From the NCBI GenBank assembly GCA_902768605.1, contig CACXLY010000099.1, forward strand, positions 1-12,185: DNA of 12,185 bases, given 5' to 3'. The position numbers were made by a program, and so were the translations under genes. This stretch comes from an uncultured Bacteroidales bacterium (GTDB taxonomy: Bacteria; Bacteroidota; Bacteroidia; Bacteroidales; Bacteroidaceae). The notes below the pieces were generated by a model. That model was given only the letters and a program-made list of their open reading frames with translations, made no database searches and was not told the origin of the DNA. Position 1 is the stretch's first letter. Every line of letters begins with the position of its first letter. Positions 1-7,271 of this stretch are shown here, one piece after another.

Positions 1-1011
1 GTCGCTGCCATCCGCATAGAGGCCGCTCAGCAGGATGATGAAGGCGGTGCAGGTGCAGATGACGAGTGTGTCGGCAAAGACGCCGAGGCTCTGCAGCAGG
101 CCCTGATAGACGGGATGCGGTATGGTGGCTGTGGCTGCAGCATTGGGCGCGCTGCCCTCACCAGCCTCGTTCGAGAAGAGGCCGCGCTTCACGCCCTGCA
201 TCACGGCGATGCCCACCGCGCCACCTGCAGCCTGCTCCCATCCGAAAGCACTCCGCACGATGAGGCTCAGCATGGCAGGTATCTCAGTGATGTTAGCAAC
301 AAGGATGTAGAGCGCCAGCACGATGTAGCCGAGGGCCATGAAGGGCACAATCATCGCGCAGAAGCGGGCGATGCGGTGGATGCCTCCGAAGATGATGGCC
401 AACGTCAGCAAAGTCAGTCCGCCAGCCACATATCTCATGGGAATTTGGAAGGCGTCCGAGATGGCGTCGCAAAGGGTGTTGCTCTGCACAATCTGGTTTG
501 CAAGGCCAAAGCCGTAGATGATGAGCACAGCAAAGAGTGCGCCCATCCACGGACGCTTCAAGCCATATTTCATGTAGTAGGCCGGTCCGCCGTAGAAGCT
601 CTCCTTGCCCCTCCGCTTGAAGAGCTGGGCGAGTGTGGCTTCCATAAAGGCCGTGGAGGCTCCCAACAAAGCCATCACCCACATCCAGAACACGGCTCCA
701 GGACCTCCCACGAAGATAGCGCTCGCCACACCAGCCAGGTTGCCCGTTCCCACTCTCGAGGAAAGACTGATGGCAAAGGCTTGGAAAGAGGAAATCTTAC
801 GCTTGCCGATGCTCTCGATAGGCTGGTCGCTTGGCTTGAAGAGGTTGCGCAACATCGTCGGCAACATAGTGAACTGCACGCCACGCAGGTTCCAAGTGAA
901 GTAGAGCGCACAGCCCACCAGCATCGTGATAACGATGTAGGTCCACAGCCAATCACTTATCGAACCGATGATGTCAAACCTTATAAATTCAAGATTCATG
1001 ATGTATTCCAT
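1..1011 (-). CDS. Sodium:alanine/glycine symporter (AGCS family), C-terminus beyond window
   Basis: This inner-membrane carrier imports alanine or glycine with sodium (known for the AGCS family). Reading the minus strand from the ATG at 1011 gives 337 codons with no stop before base 1, so the gene continues off the left edge; full family members have roughly 450-480 residues. Family motifs are plain: SSRVGTGNLAGVASAI near residues 84-99, GGPGAVFWMWV at 102-112, GGPAYYMKYG at 141-150, and the signature RGLFSNEAGEGSAPNAAATA at 276-295, followed by HPVYQG and DTLVICTCTAFIILL. Many hydrophobic segments fit a multi-pass membrane protein. A second in-frame ATG at 999 (MNLEF) could be the start; neither has a clear ribosome-binding site. 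The gene lies 102 bp downstream of the ATP-grasp gene on the same strand with no obvious promoter or terminator between them, so co-transcription is possible. Substrate specificity cannot be read from the sequence. Confidence 0.93.
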   Translation of the reverse strand, partial: MEYIMNLEFIRFDIIGSISDWLWTYIVITMLVGCALYFTWNLRGVQFTMLPTMLRNLFKPSDQPIESIGKRKISSFQAFAISLSSRVGTGNLAGVASAIFVGGPGAVFWMWVMALLGASTAFMEATLAQLFKRRGKESFYGGPAYYMKYGLKRPWMGALFAVLIIYGFGLANQIVQSNTLCDAISDAFQIPMRYVAGGLTLLTLAIIFGGIHRIARFCAMIVPFMALGYIVLALYILVANITEIPAMLSLIVRSAFGWEQAAGGAVGIAVMQGVKRGLFSNEAGEGSAPNAAATATIPHPVYQGLLQSLGVFADTLVICTCTAFIILLSGLYADGSD

Positions 1012-1021
1012 GTCAACTCAA

Positions 1022-1116
1022 CAACTATGAACTATACACTAGCACTATAAACTATGAATTATGAATTGTGAAGCAAAGCTCGACGAATGTCAATTATGAA
1101 TTATGAATGAAGGTTA
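1022..1116. repeat. Short-period AT-rich repeat between ATP-grasp gene and symporter
   Basis: On the minus strand the unit TTCATAA recurs: it includes the last Ser codon plus stop of the upstream gene (1114-1119), then appears twice more within the next 20 bases. Related TTCATAATTCATAG units lie just before the symporter start. No GC-rich hairpin terminator is visible here. Confidence 0.7.
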
Positions 1117-4062
1117 TGAACGCATCACCACTGCTTCCTTCTTGCAGCCATCGACCTTGATGGTCATGGGAGCAGGCAAGCGGACGTGGCGGACGTGCTC
1201 CGTCTCTTGCACGGCGGGCAGCTGGTCGAGGACTTCCTGCCTGTAGATGCCGTCGCCACGGAACGCATTAATCGTCAGATAGCAAACGCCAAGCGAGGTG
1301 AGGTTCTGGAAGAAATGAGTGCCTTGACTCGGGTCAACTTGGAAGCTATCGAGTCCTGCCTCTACAATAATCTGCGCAGCACTGATGTGACTCCACTTCA
1401 CAGGAATGCCGAGCCACGGGTCGCTGCTTCCCCATCGACCAGGTCCGATGAGGAGGTAAGAGCTTGAGCCAGACTCAACCGCCAGGAATCCTCTGTTTAT
1501 CTTCTCAATCTCTTCGACAATCGCAGGGTTGTTTGAGGGCGTATAACCATCGGTCTTGACGTAAATGATGTCTTGTATGTCGTTATAGATGCCGTGACCT
1601 ATTGCACAATGCGACCGCAAGAGACAATCCTCGTCGGGAATCGTGGTGAGGTCTTCGTCGAGTTCCATTCGGTTGTCCACCATAGGCCTGATCTGCAAGA
1701 GGCAGAACTCGCCGGTACGGTCGGCATGGAGGTTGACGGCGAACTCTATCTCTACGGGGCGCTTCATCTCGTCCTGTCCATATTGAAGCACCTTTCGCAT
1801 CAGTTCGGGCAAAGGGAAGACGTCGCTTTGCAGGACGCCCGCGAAGGAGATTATCTTACGGTTGCGACCCTCGTAGAAGCCTTCGTAGATGCACTGGTCA
1901 ACAGGGTCGTAGGTTGAGCAAATCCATTGAAGCGTGCCATCCTTCTCAGCCTCGCGGACTGGCACCTTGATGAGGTTGAAGCCATCATTCACGCAGATAT
2001 TGCCCGCTTCCTTAGAACTTTGAGCTCTCAAGGCAAGGAAGTACGTCTGTGTGTCGCGCAGGGCAATCTCCATCTCGCTCATCTGCAGAACCTGATGTGG
2101 GTGGGCAGGGCAGACACGAAGGCTGGTCCCACCATCCACGATGTACTTTCCAAGTCCCATCGCCAGCGAGACAGTTCCCTCCTCGGCCTTCTCGTCACCG
2201 ATGGGGTAGTAGTTGATGCTTCGTGCCACACCACTAATGACAGGATAGAAGCGGCCGTTGTGCTCCTCGCCCACGACCTCCTGAAGGATGACGGCCATCT
2301 TCTCTTGGTCAATCACATTGCTTGTGGCCGTCATGTAGTCCTTGCTGCTGCGATAGAAGACGCTGGCATAGACGCCCTTAATCGTTTCTGAGAGCATCGA
2401 GAGACGCTCGTAGCGATCGTGGGCTGCAGGAATCATATAAGTGCTATAGACGCCAGCAAAGGGTTGGTAATGTGAGTCTTCGAGCAGGCTGGAGGAACGT
2501 ATTGCGATAGGTCCGGCAACGACGTCGAGGAAGGCCTCCAAGTCGCCCACAAGCCGCATAGGAAGGCGTGCGCGGAGGAAATGGGCGAGGATGTCTTCGT
2601 CGGGAATGTCGCTGAGCGCAAGTTGATAGAGGTCGTTGGAGTCCATGAACTCGTCGAAGATGTCGGTGCAAAGCACGACTGTCTTCGGAATGCAGACCCT
2701 GACACCTTCCTGCTCGTTGAGGTCTGTGTGACGGCCAAGCAGGTGGTCAATGAAAGCCAGGCCGCGTCCTTTGCCGCCCAAACTGCCCTCGCCGATGCGG
2801 GCAAAGTTGCTGTACTGGTCGAAACGCTCGCGTTGGAAGACTGCCACGACACCCTGATTCTTCATTCTTCGGTAAGCAACAATGGCGTCGAGAATGATGG
2901 CACGATGTGCATCGACGTCCTGCAGGCTCTCCCATGTGATGCCTTTCAGGAACTCCGATATGGGGAAGAGGGCACGAGAGGCGAGCCAGCGGCTCACGTT
3001 ATTGTGGGAAATGTGATAGAGGAGGCTTCGCGTAGGAAGCGTCATGATGTTGTTCTGCAAGTCCTTCAGGTTGTGAAGTCTCGCCACTTCCTCCATCGTG
3101 TCAGGGTCTCTGAAGATGAAATCACCGAAGCCAAAGTAGTCGCGAAGGTGGTCGCGCAGGTCCACATCAATCTTCTTCGAGTTCTTGTCGATGAAACTTG
3201 CGTGGCATTCTTTGGCAAGTTTGGCATTCTCGGTTTCGCTCGAATCGAGGATGAGGGGCACGTATGGGTCGCGAGCACGAATGGCGCTCAACAGCTTGAA
3301 ACCAGCCGCCTCGTCCTTTTCCCCTCCGGGAATCAAGGGAAAACGGCAGTCGCTGATAACACCAAGTGTATTGTCGGCAAAGCGATTGTAGAGGAGCCAC
3401 GCTTCTTCGTAGTTGCGAGCCAGCACAATCTTCGGTCGTCCGCGCATTCGGAGCATTTCGAGGCTCGTGTTGAGGGCTTCGGTGGCGAACTCGAGGCTTT
3501 GCTGCAGGACGAACTTGTAAAGCGTGGGCAGGATGCTGGAATAGAAGCGGATACTGTCCTCAACGACCAATAGCATTTGCACGCCAGCTGATCGTATGTC
3601 GTGTTCCAAGTTCATGCGGTCCTCCATGAGCTTGATGATGGAGAGCAGCAGTTCGGTGTTGCCGAGCCAGCAGAAGACGTACTCGAAGACGCTGAGGTCT
3701 TCGTTCTGCATACGTCGGGTGATGCCGTGGCTGAAGGGCGTGAGCACGACGATAGGCGTGGTGGGATAGTCCTGCTTGATGCTTCGTGCGATGTCGAACA
3801 CAGAGTTGTCCTCGGCCGCAGGCATCACGATGACGAGGTTGACTTGTCCGCCGGCCATCGTCTCCACAGCCTCTTCCTTGCTGTGCACTTGCAGGAATCG
3901 CGGGGGAAAGCGGAGGCCGAGCTTGGCATATTCAGAGAATATCTTCTCGTCCACACGGCCGTCATCCTCGAGCATGAAGGCGTCGTAGGGATTAGCGATG
4001 AGCAGTACGTTGTAGACGCGGTTGAGCATCAAGTCGACGAAGGAGGTGTCTTTCAGTGTCAT
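1114..4062 (-). CDS. Two-receiver/PEP-synthase-like ATP-grasp protein lacking swivel and PEP domains
   Basis: This 982-residue protein is probably cytosolic. Residues 16-150 resemble a receiver fold but lack the phosphoacceptor Asp (VNLVIVMP at 74-81). Residues 161-310 look like an intact receiver: acidic pair E168/D169, phosphoacceptor D238 (GVISDCRFP), S274/S275, and K293 (FIDK). Residues about 420-795 match the ATP-grasp nucleotide-binding domain of PEP synthase and pyruvate phosphate dikinase: GSLGGKGRGLAFID with K431, IAIRSSSLLEDS with R522, FAGVYSTYM, and E771/E773 followed by LLQIRPM with Q790 and R792. The usual mobile phosphohistidine domain and the PEP/pyruvate barrel are absent. 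Instead there is a 185-residue C-terminus with GPGRWGSSDPWLGIPVKW (873-890), SHISAAQ and GTHFFQNL, which I do not recognise. Similar proteins in Bacteroidetes are annotated only as PEP/pyruvate-binding proteins (recall). The substrate is unknown. Calling it PEP synthase would be unsafe. Confidence 0.88.
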   Translation of the reverse strand: MTLKDTSFVDLMLNRVYNVLLIANPYDAFMLEDDGRVDEKIFSEYAKLGLRFPPRFLQVHSKEEAVETMAGGQVNLVIVMPAAEDNSVFDIARSIKQDYPTTPIVVLTPFSHGITRRMQNEDLSVFEYVFCWLGNTELLLSIIKLMEDRMNLEHDIRSAGVQMLLVVEDSIRFYSSILPTLYKFVLQQSLEFATEALNTSLEMLRMRGRPKIVLARNYEEAWLLYNRFADNTLGVISDCRFPLIPGGEKDEAAGFKLLSAIRARDPYVPLILDSSETENAKLAKECHASFIDKNSKKIDVDLRDHLRDYFGFGDFIFRDPDTMEEVARLHNLKDLQNNIMTLPTRSLLYHISHNNVSRWLASRALFPISEFLKGITWESLQDVDAHRAIILDAIVAYRRMKNQGVVAVFQRERFDQYSNFARIGEGSLGGKGRGLAFIDHLLGRHTDLNEQEGVRVCIPKTVVLCTDIFDEFMDSNDLYQLALSDIPDEDILAHFLRARLPMRLVGDLEAFLDVVAGPIAIRSSSLLEDSHYQPFAGVYSTYMIPAAHDRYERLSMLSETIKGVYASVFYRSSKDYMTATSNVIDQEKMAVILQEVVGEEHNGRFYPVISGVARSINYYPIGDEKAEEGTVSLAMGLGKYIVDGGTSLRVCPAHPHQVLQMSEMEIALRDTQTYFLALRAQSSKEAGNICVNDGFNLIKVPVREAEKDGTLQWICSTYDPVDQCIYEGFYEGRNRKIISFAGVLQSDVFPLPELMRKVLQYGQDEMKRPVEIEFAVNLHADRTGEFCLLQIRPMVDNRMELDEDLTTIPDEDCLLRSHCAIGHGIYNDIQDIIYVKTDGYTPSNNPAIVEEIEKINRGFLAVESGSSSYLLIGPGRWGSSDPWLGIPVKWSHISAAQIIVEAGLDSFQVDPSQGTHFFQNLTSLGVCYLTINAFRGDGIYRQEVLDQLPAVQETEHVRHVRLPAPMTIKVDGCKKEAVVMRS

Positions 4063-4064
4063 CT

Positions 4065-4104
4065 CTTTTATTTACGATTTGACGATTTACAATTTACGAT
4101 TTAT
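4065..4104. repeat. Short-period repeat in the leader of the ATP-grasp gene
   Basis: Imperfect copies of TTTACGATT, GACGATTTAC and AATTTACGATT follow one another directly upstream of the minus-strand start at 4062. On the transcript this is an A-rich leader of AAATCGTAAAT type, which stands where a Shine-Dalgarno sequence would otherwise be. Confidence 0.7.
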
Positions 4105-4127
4105 CATCTGAGGGTTTTATCAGTGTA

Positions 4128-4135
4128 CAAAGGTA
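4128..4135 (-). promoter_or_regulatory. Bacteroidetes -7 promoter element for the ATP-grasp gene
   Basis: TACCTTTG on the minus strand, followed by TAC, matches the Bacteroidetes -7 consensus TAnnTTTG. No clear TTTG lies 19-21 bp upstream; the nearest candidate is TTTA at 4155-4152, 16 bp away, so the -33 part is weak. It would give a leader of about 60 nt before the ATG at 4062. Confidence 0.55.
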
Positions 4136-4224
4136 TGGAAAAAAAGTGGAATAAAGAAGTATTTGTCCCAAAGAATGTTGAGAATGGCTTTCTTGTGTGC
4201 GTGAATGCGAAAAACCTTGTGGGT

Positions 4225-4259
4225 TTTGTGGCTTATGTCGAAAAAAAAGTCTAACTTTG
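4225..4259 (+). promoter_or_regulatory. Putative fucO promoter
   Basis: TAACTTTG at 4252-4259 fits the Bacteroidetes -7 element TAnnTTTG. A TTTG at 4225-4228 could be the -33 element, but the 23-bp spacing is longer than the usual 19-21. Transcription would start near 4265, leaving a leader of about 120 nt. It is divergent from the ATP-grasp promoter about 120 bp to the left. Confidence 0.5.
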
Positions 4260-4276
4260 TGAGCGGAACGGAAAGA

Positions 4277-4329
4277 AAGGGTTGTGCCCTTGCCTGCCGA
4301 GTCGCTGCCGTGATGCGGAAACTGGCAGG
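4277..4329 (+). promoter_or_regulatory. Structured 5' leader of fucO (two hairpins)
   Basis: Two hairpins lie between the promoter and fucO. The first is AAGGG/CCCTT (4277-4281 with 4287-4291) with a 5-nt loop. The second pairs CCTGCC (4293-4298) with GGCAGG (4324-4329). It extends inward through AGT/ACT after one bulged G, with a further CCG/CGG stem inside. It matches no riboswitch class I know, and no T-run follows, so attenuation is not shown. Confidence 0.35.
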
Positions 4330-4384
4330 GAGGGTGCTGAACCATGAAGAATACATTATTAATTATTAAAAGCAAAGTAGAGTT

Positions 4385-5539
4385 ATGGTAAACAGATTTA
4401 TTCTCAACGAAGTGTCGTATTTCGGCCCAGGGGCACGCAAGGAGCTGCCGGGCGTAGTGAAAAGACTGGGGTTCGGGAAGGCCCTTGTGGTGACCGACAA
4501 GGGGCTGATGCAGTTTGGCGTGGCGAAGAAGGTGCTCGACGTCATGGATGAGGCGGGCATTGCCTACGAGATTTTCGACGACGTGAAGCCCAATCCCACG
4601 GTGACGAACGTGAAGAACGGCATCGAAGCCTGCAGGCGTGCGAAGGCCGACTTCATCGTTGCCATAGGCGGAGGCTCGTCGATGGACACGGCAAAGGGCA
4701 TCGGTATCGTGGTGAGGAACCCCGAGTTTGGCGACATCGTGTCGCTGGAGGGCGTGGCCGACACGAAGAAGAAGTCGCTGCCCATCATCGCTCTGCCCAC
4801 CACGGCAGGCACGGCGGCCGAGACGACCATCAATTATGTCATCATCGACGAGTCGCGCCAGGCGAAGATGGTCTGCGTGGACCCCAACGACATTCCCTGC
4901 GTGGCCATCATCGATGCTGAGCTGATGTACTCGTTGCCCAAGAGTCTGACGGCAGCCACAGGGATGGACGCCATGACCCATGCTGTGGAGGGACTTATCA
5001 CGAAGGCTGCGTGGGAACTGAGTGACATGTTTGAGGTGAAAGCCATCGAGATGATATACAAGTATTTGCCTTTGGCGGTGAACGAACCCACGAACCCTGT
5101 GGGGCGCAACGGAATGGCTGTGGCTCAGTATGTGGCAGGCATGGCGTTCTCCAACGTCGGCCTTGGCGTGGACCACGGCATGGCGCATCCGCTCAGCGCC
5201 CTCTTCGATGTCCCCCACGGCGTGGCGTGTGCCATGCTGCTGCCCACGGTGATGCGCTTCAACATGCCGGCGGCGAAGGAGAAATATGTGGAGATAGCCA
5301 AGGCGTGCGGCGTTTATCAGCCCACGATGACCACCGACGAGGCTGCCGAAGCGGCCTGCCGTGCCATCGAAACGCTGAGCGAGCAGGTGGGAACCAACAA
5401 GCGACTCAGCGACCTGGGCATTGGCGAGAAGGACATAGAAGCTTTGGCTGAGCAGGCCATCAACGACGTCTGCACGCCGGGCAACCCGCGACCGGTCAGC
5501 AAACAGGACATCATTGCGCTCTATCATCAGATTCTTTAG
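4385..5539 (+). CDS. fucO: Lactaldehyde reductase / 1,2-propanediol oxidoreductase
   Basis: This iron-dependent group III alcohol dehydrogenase reduces L-lactaldehyde, formed from fucose or rhamnose, to 1,2-propanediol with NADH (known for FucO). The 384 residues match the usual length and resemble E. coli FucO throughout, from NRFILNE near the start to NDVCTPGNPR near the end. The nucleotide-binding GGGSSMDTAKGIG lies at 95-107 and PTTAGTAAETTINYVI at 138-153. Expected metal ligands are D195 and H199 in GMDAMTHAVEG, H264 in GVDHGMAHPL, and H278 in DVPHG. The ATG at 4385 fits the E. coli N-terminus; only a weak purine stretch (TAGAG) precedes it. No other fucose or rhamnose genes are in the window, so it may be a stand-alone fermentation enzyme (inference). 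It converges on the efflux operon. Confidence 0.95.
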   Translation: MVNRFILNEVSYFGPGARKELPGVVKRLGFGKALVVTDKGLMQFGVAKKVLDVMDEAGIAYEIFDDVKPNPTVTNVKNGIEACRRAKADFIVAIGGGSSMDTAKGIGIVVRNPEFGDIVSLEGVADTKKKSLPIIALPTTAGTAAETTINYVIIDESRQAKMVCVDPNDIPCVAIIDAELMYSLPKSLTAATGMDAMTHAVEGLITKAAWELSDMFEVKAIEMIYKYLPLAVNEPTNPVGRNGMAVAQYVAGMAFSNVGLGVDHGMAHPLSALFDVPHGVACAMLLPTVMRFNMPAAKEKYVEIAKACGVYQPTMTTDEAAEAACRAIETLSEQVGTNKRLSDLGIGEKDIEALAEQAINDVCTPGNPRPVSKQDIIALYHQIL

Positions 5540-5540
5540 T

Positions 5541-5651
5541 CCGAAACGGCCAGGGCTTCTGCCCGAAACGGCCAAGCATTGTTGCCATAAGGGTTAAGCA
5601 TTATCGTCATAAGGGTTAAGCCTTTTGGCCATAAGGGTCAAGGGTTCTTCC
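5541..5651. repeat. Degenerate 22-bp tandem repeat, five units
   Basis: Starting directly after the fucO stop, units begin at 5541, 5563, 5586, 5608 and 5630, that is, every 22 bp with one of 23. Units 1 and 2 share CCGAAACGGCCA. Units 3-5 share CATAAGGGTYAAG. Units 2 and 3 share AAGCATT. There are no unique spacers, so it is not a CRISPR array. Confidence 0.8.
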
Positions 5652-5659
5652 AACAACAC

Positions 5660-5751
5660 AAAAAGACAACGGATTAAACGGATTAAACGGATTTATGCTA
5701 CGCTGTTGTATTCGTAGATAAGAATCCGTTTAATCCGTTTAATCCGTTGTC
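5660..5751 (-). terminator. Long perfect hairpin with T-run, terminator of the efflux operon
   Basis: A perfect 29-bp inverted repeat (5665-5693 with 5723-5751) encloses a 29-nt loop that itself holds CTACG/CGTAG. Each arm is built from the 9-bp unit CGGATTAAA repeated. On the minus strand the stem is followed at once by five T (5664-5660) and TGTTGTTG, as in an intrinsic terminator. It lies 76 bp beyond the outer-membrane factor stop. On the plus strand no T-run follows, so a role in ending fucO transcription is less clear. Confidence 0.65.
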
Positions 5752-5827
5752 GTCAGTTACGCACAGGCACTTGCCTTTGTGCTACTCCGCCTGTCGTCTG
5801 TGGCGCAGGCGCAGGGGGCTGTCGGTC

Positions 5828-7186
5828 TTACTTCCCGCCGCCGCCTAGAGCGATGTAGAGGGCGATGAGCGCTTCGCTGCGGTCGTACATGTTCATGGCC
5901 TCGCTGAGCTGCGCGCTGAGCAGTGACTCCTGAGCCGTGAGCACTTCCAGATAGATGGCCTTGCCGTTGTCCATCAGCTCATGGGTGCCCTTGTATGCCT
6001 GGCGGAGCACTTCCACCTGGCGCTCGTAGTACTGCTGTTTCTCTACAGACGCCTGATAGTCGGCCAGAGCCTCGTTCACTTCGTTGCCGGCATCAATGAC
6101 GGTCTGCACATAGCTGCGCTTCATGTCCTCCAAGGTCAGCTTCGTAATCTTGAGGTTCGCCTTGAGTTTGCCTTGTGCGAAGATGGGTTGCGCGAGCTGG
6201 CCGATGGCATTGAGCAGAAGGCTCCCGGGGTTGACGACGGCGCCGCCGCCATTGTTCGTCCAACCCACCAGCCCGGACAGCGTGATGGTGGGGAAGAAGG
6301 CGGCACGGGCAGTCTGCATGTGGTAGTAAGCCTCCTCAATCACATGGTTTGCCATGCGGATGTCGGGCCTACGCTCCAGCAGCTGTGCCGACACGCCGTT
6401 GACCATCTGCTGCGACAGCGTGTAGCTTCCCCACTTGCTGCGCTCGATGCTTCGGGGCGAAACGCCCATCAGGCTGCAGAGATCGTTCTCAATGCTCTTG
6501 ATATAGCGCTTCGTGTCCACAATCTGTGTCTTGACGTCGAGCCACGAAGCCTCCATCTGCTGTACGGCCGTGGAGTAGGATTTGCCGTTCTCCCAAAGCG
6601 ACCTCTGCGTCTCGAGCGAAGCGTTCCAGAGCGCGTCGGTCTGGGTGAGAATCTCCAGCTGACGGTCCAAAACCTGCAACAGTGCATACTGCTGGCTAGC
6701 GATGCTGACGAGGTTGGAGTGGACCGCATTCTCGTAGCACTGAGCTTGCAGCAGCGAAGCCTTCGCCGCGCGCTTCCTGTTGGTGATGGAGCCGAACGCC
6801 TCTATCTCCCAGTCCATTTGCAGAGGCAGCGTATAGACCTTTGCAGCACGGCTATAGTCGAAGCTCGAAATGCTTCCCTGCGGAGCGATGTTGAACGAAG
6901 GCAGGTAGGCGAGCTTGGCTGCCTTGAGCGATGCCTCGCCCTTCTCCACGGCAATGCGGGCAGAACCCAGGTCGGTGTTGCCGGCCAGCACCTGCTCGAT
7001 GAGCTTCTGGAGCAGAGGGTCGGTGAAGAATTCGCGCCAGGAGAGCGGTGCCTGAGCAGACGTCGCGTTGGGAACGCCAGTGACATCCGACGGGATTTCC
7101 GTCTGAGGCTCATATTTCTTGTACAGGCCGCAGCCCGAAAGCATAAGGCTCACGGCTGCGACGACGATGATATTCTTATAATTCAT
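5828..7186 (-). CDS. Outer-membrane efflux factor lipoprotein (TolC/OprM/NodT type)
   Basis: This is the outer-membrane channel of a tripartite RND pump. Starting at the ATG at 7186 the protein has 452 residues and a short lipoprotein signal, MNYKNIIVVAAVSLMLSGC, with lipobox LSGC and the lipidated Cys at residue 19. An in-frame ATG at 7207 adds only MNYELYI, which is encoded by the AT-rich repeat, so I prefer 7186. Two outer-membrane-efflux repeats follow, roughly residues 55-240 and 265-450. Family landmarks include LERRPDIRMANHVI, ARAAFFPTITLSG, GWTN, a QPIFAQGKLKA stretch, and YLEVLTAQESLLSAQL near the end. Length and landmarks suggest it is complete, unlike the two genes upstream. It follows the permease by about 64 bp on the same strand and is the last gene of the operon. 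Confidence 0.9.
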   Translation of the reverse strand: MNYKNIIVVAAVSLMLSGCGLYKKYEPQTEIPSDVTGVPNATSAQAPLSWREFFTDPLLQKLIEQVLAGNTDLGSARIAVEKGEASLKAAKLAYLPSFNIAPQGSISSFDYSRAAKVYTLPLQMDWEIEAFGSITNRKRAAKASLLQAQCYENAVHSNLVSIASQQYALLQVLDRQLEILTQTDALWNASLETQRSLWENGKSYSTAVQQMEASWLDVKTQIVDTKRYIKSIENDLCSLMGVSPRSIERSKWGSYTLSQQMVNGVSAQLLERRPDIRMANHVIEEAYYHMQTARAAFFPTITLSGLVGWTNNGGGAVVNPGSLLLNAIGQLAQPIFAQGKLKANLKITKLTLEDMKRSYVQTVIDAGNEVNEALADYQASVEKQQYYERQVEVLRQAYKGTHELMDNGKAIYLEVLTAQESLLSAQLSEAMNMYDRSEALIALYIALGGGGK

Positions 7187-7271
7187 AATATATAGTTCAT
7201 AATTCATAAATAAGCTACGCGTGGAATGGCGGTAGCAAATTCTTCATTCTTCATTCTTCACTCTTCATTCC
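7181..7271. repeat. Short-period repeats at the permease/outer-membrane-factor boundary
   Basis: Two repeats flank this junction. At 7181-7210, ATGAATTATGAACTAT-type units run up to and into the start of the outer-membrane factor. At 7241-7271, copies of GAATGAAGA run through the permease stop, so the last residues (EGMKSEE) are encoded by the repeat. Confidence 0.65.

Noticed and set aside
115..1050. A 311-residue plus-strand frame at the left edge, and minus-strand frames at 293-682 and 675-956
   Set aside because: All are other-frame readings of the AGCS symporter, whose true frame runs off the window and carries clear family signatures.
2581..3573. A 330-residue plus-strand frame and several shorter ones over the ATP-grasp gene
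   Set aside because: The opposite strand has the motif-bearing 982-residue protein; these frames have no recognisable motifs.
4277..4384. Known riboswitch (cobalamin, SAM, TPP or FMN) in the fucO leader
   Set aside because: I could not match any of the conserved core motifs of these classes; only generic hairpins are visible.
4094..5575. A 493-residue open frame on the minus strand opposite fucO
   Set aside because: It is the mirror of a strongly coding gene. The protein is His/Arg-rich with no family motifs, while fucO on the plus strand is recognisable end to end.
5541..5651. Possible CRISPR array
   Set aside because: The 22-bp units are directly adjacent, with no unique spacers of constant length and no cas genes nearby.
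5981..7195. A 404-residue plus-strand frame opposite the outer-membrane factor
   Set aside because: It is the antisense shadow of a complete, well-recognised gene and has no domain features.
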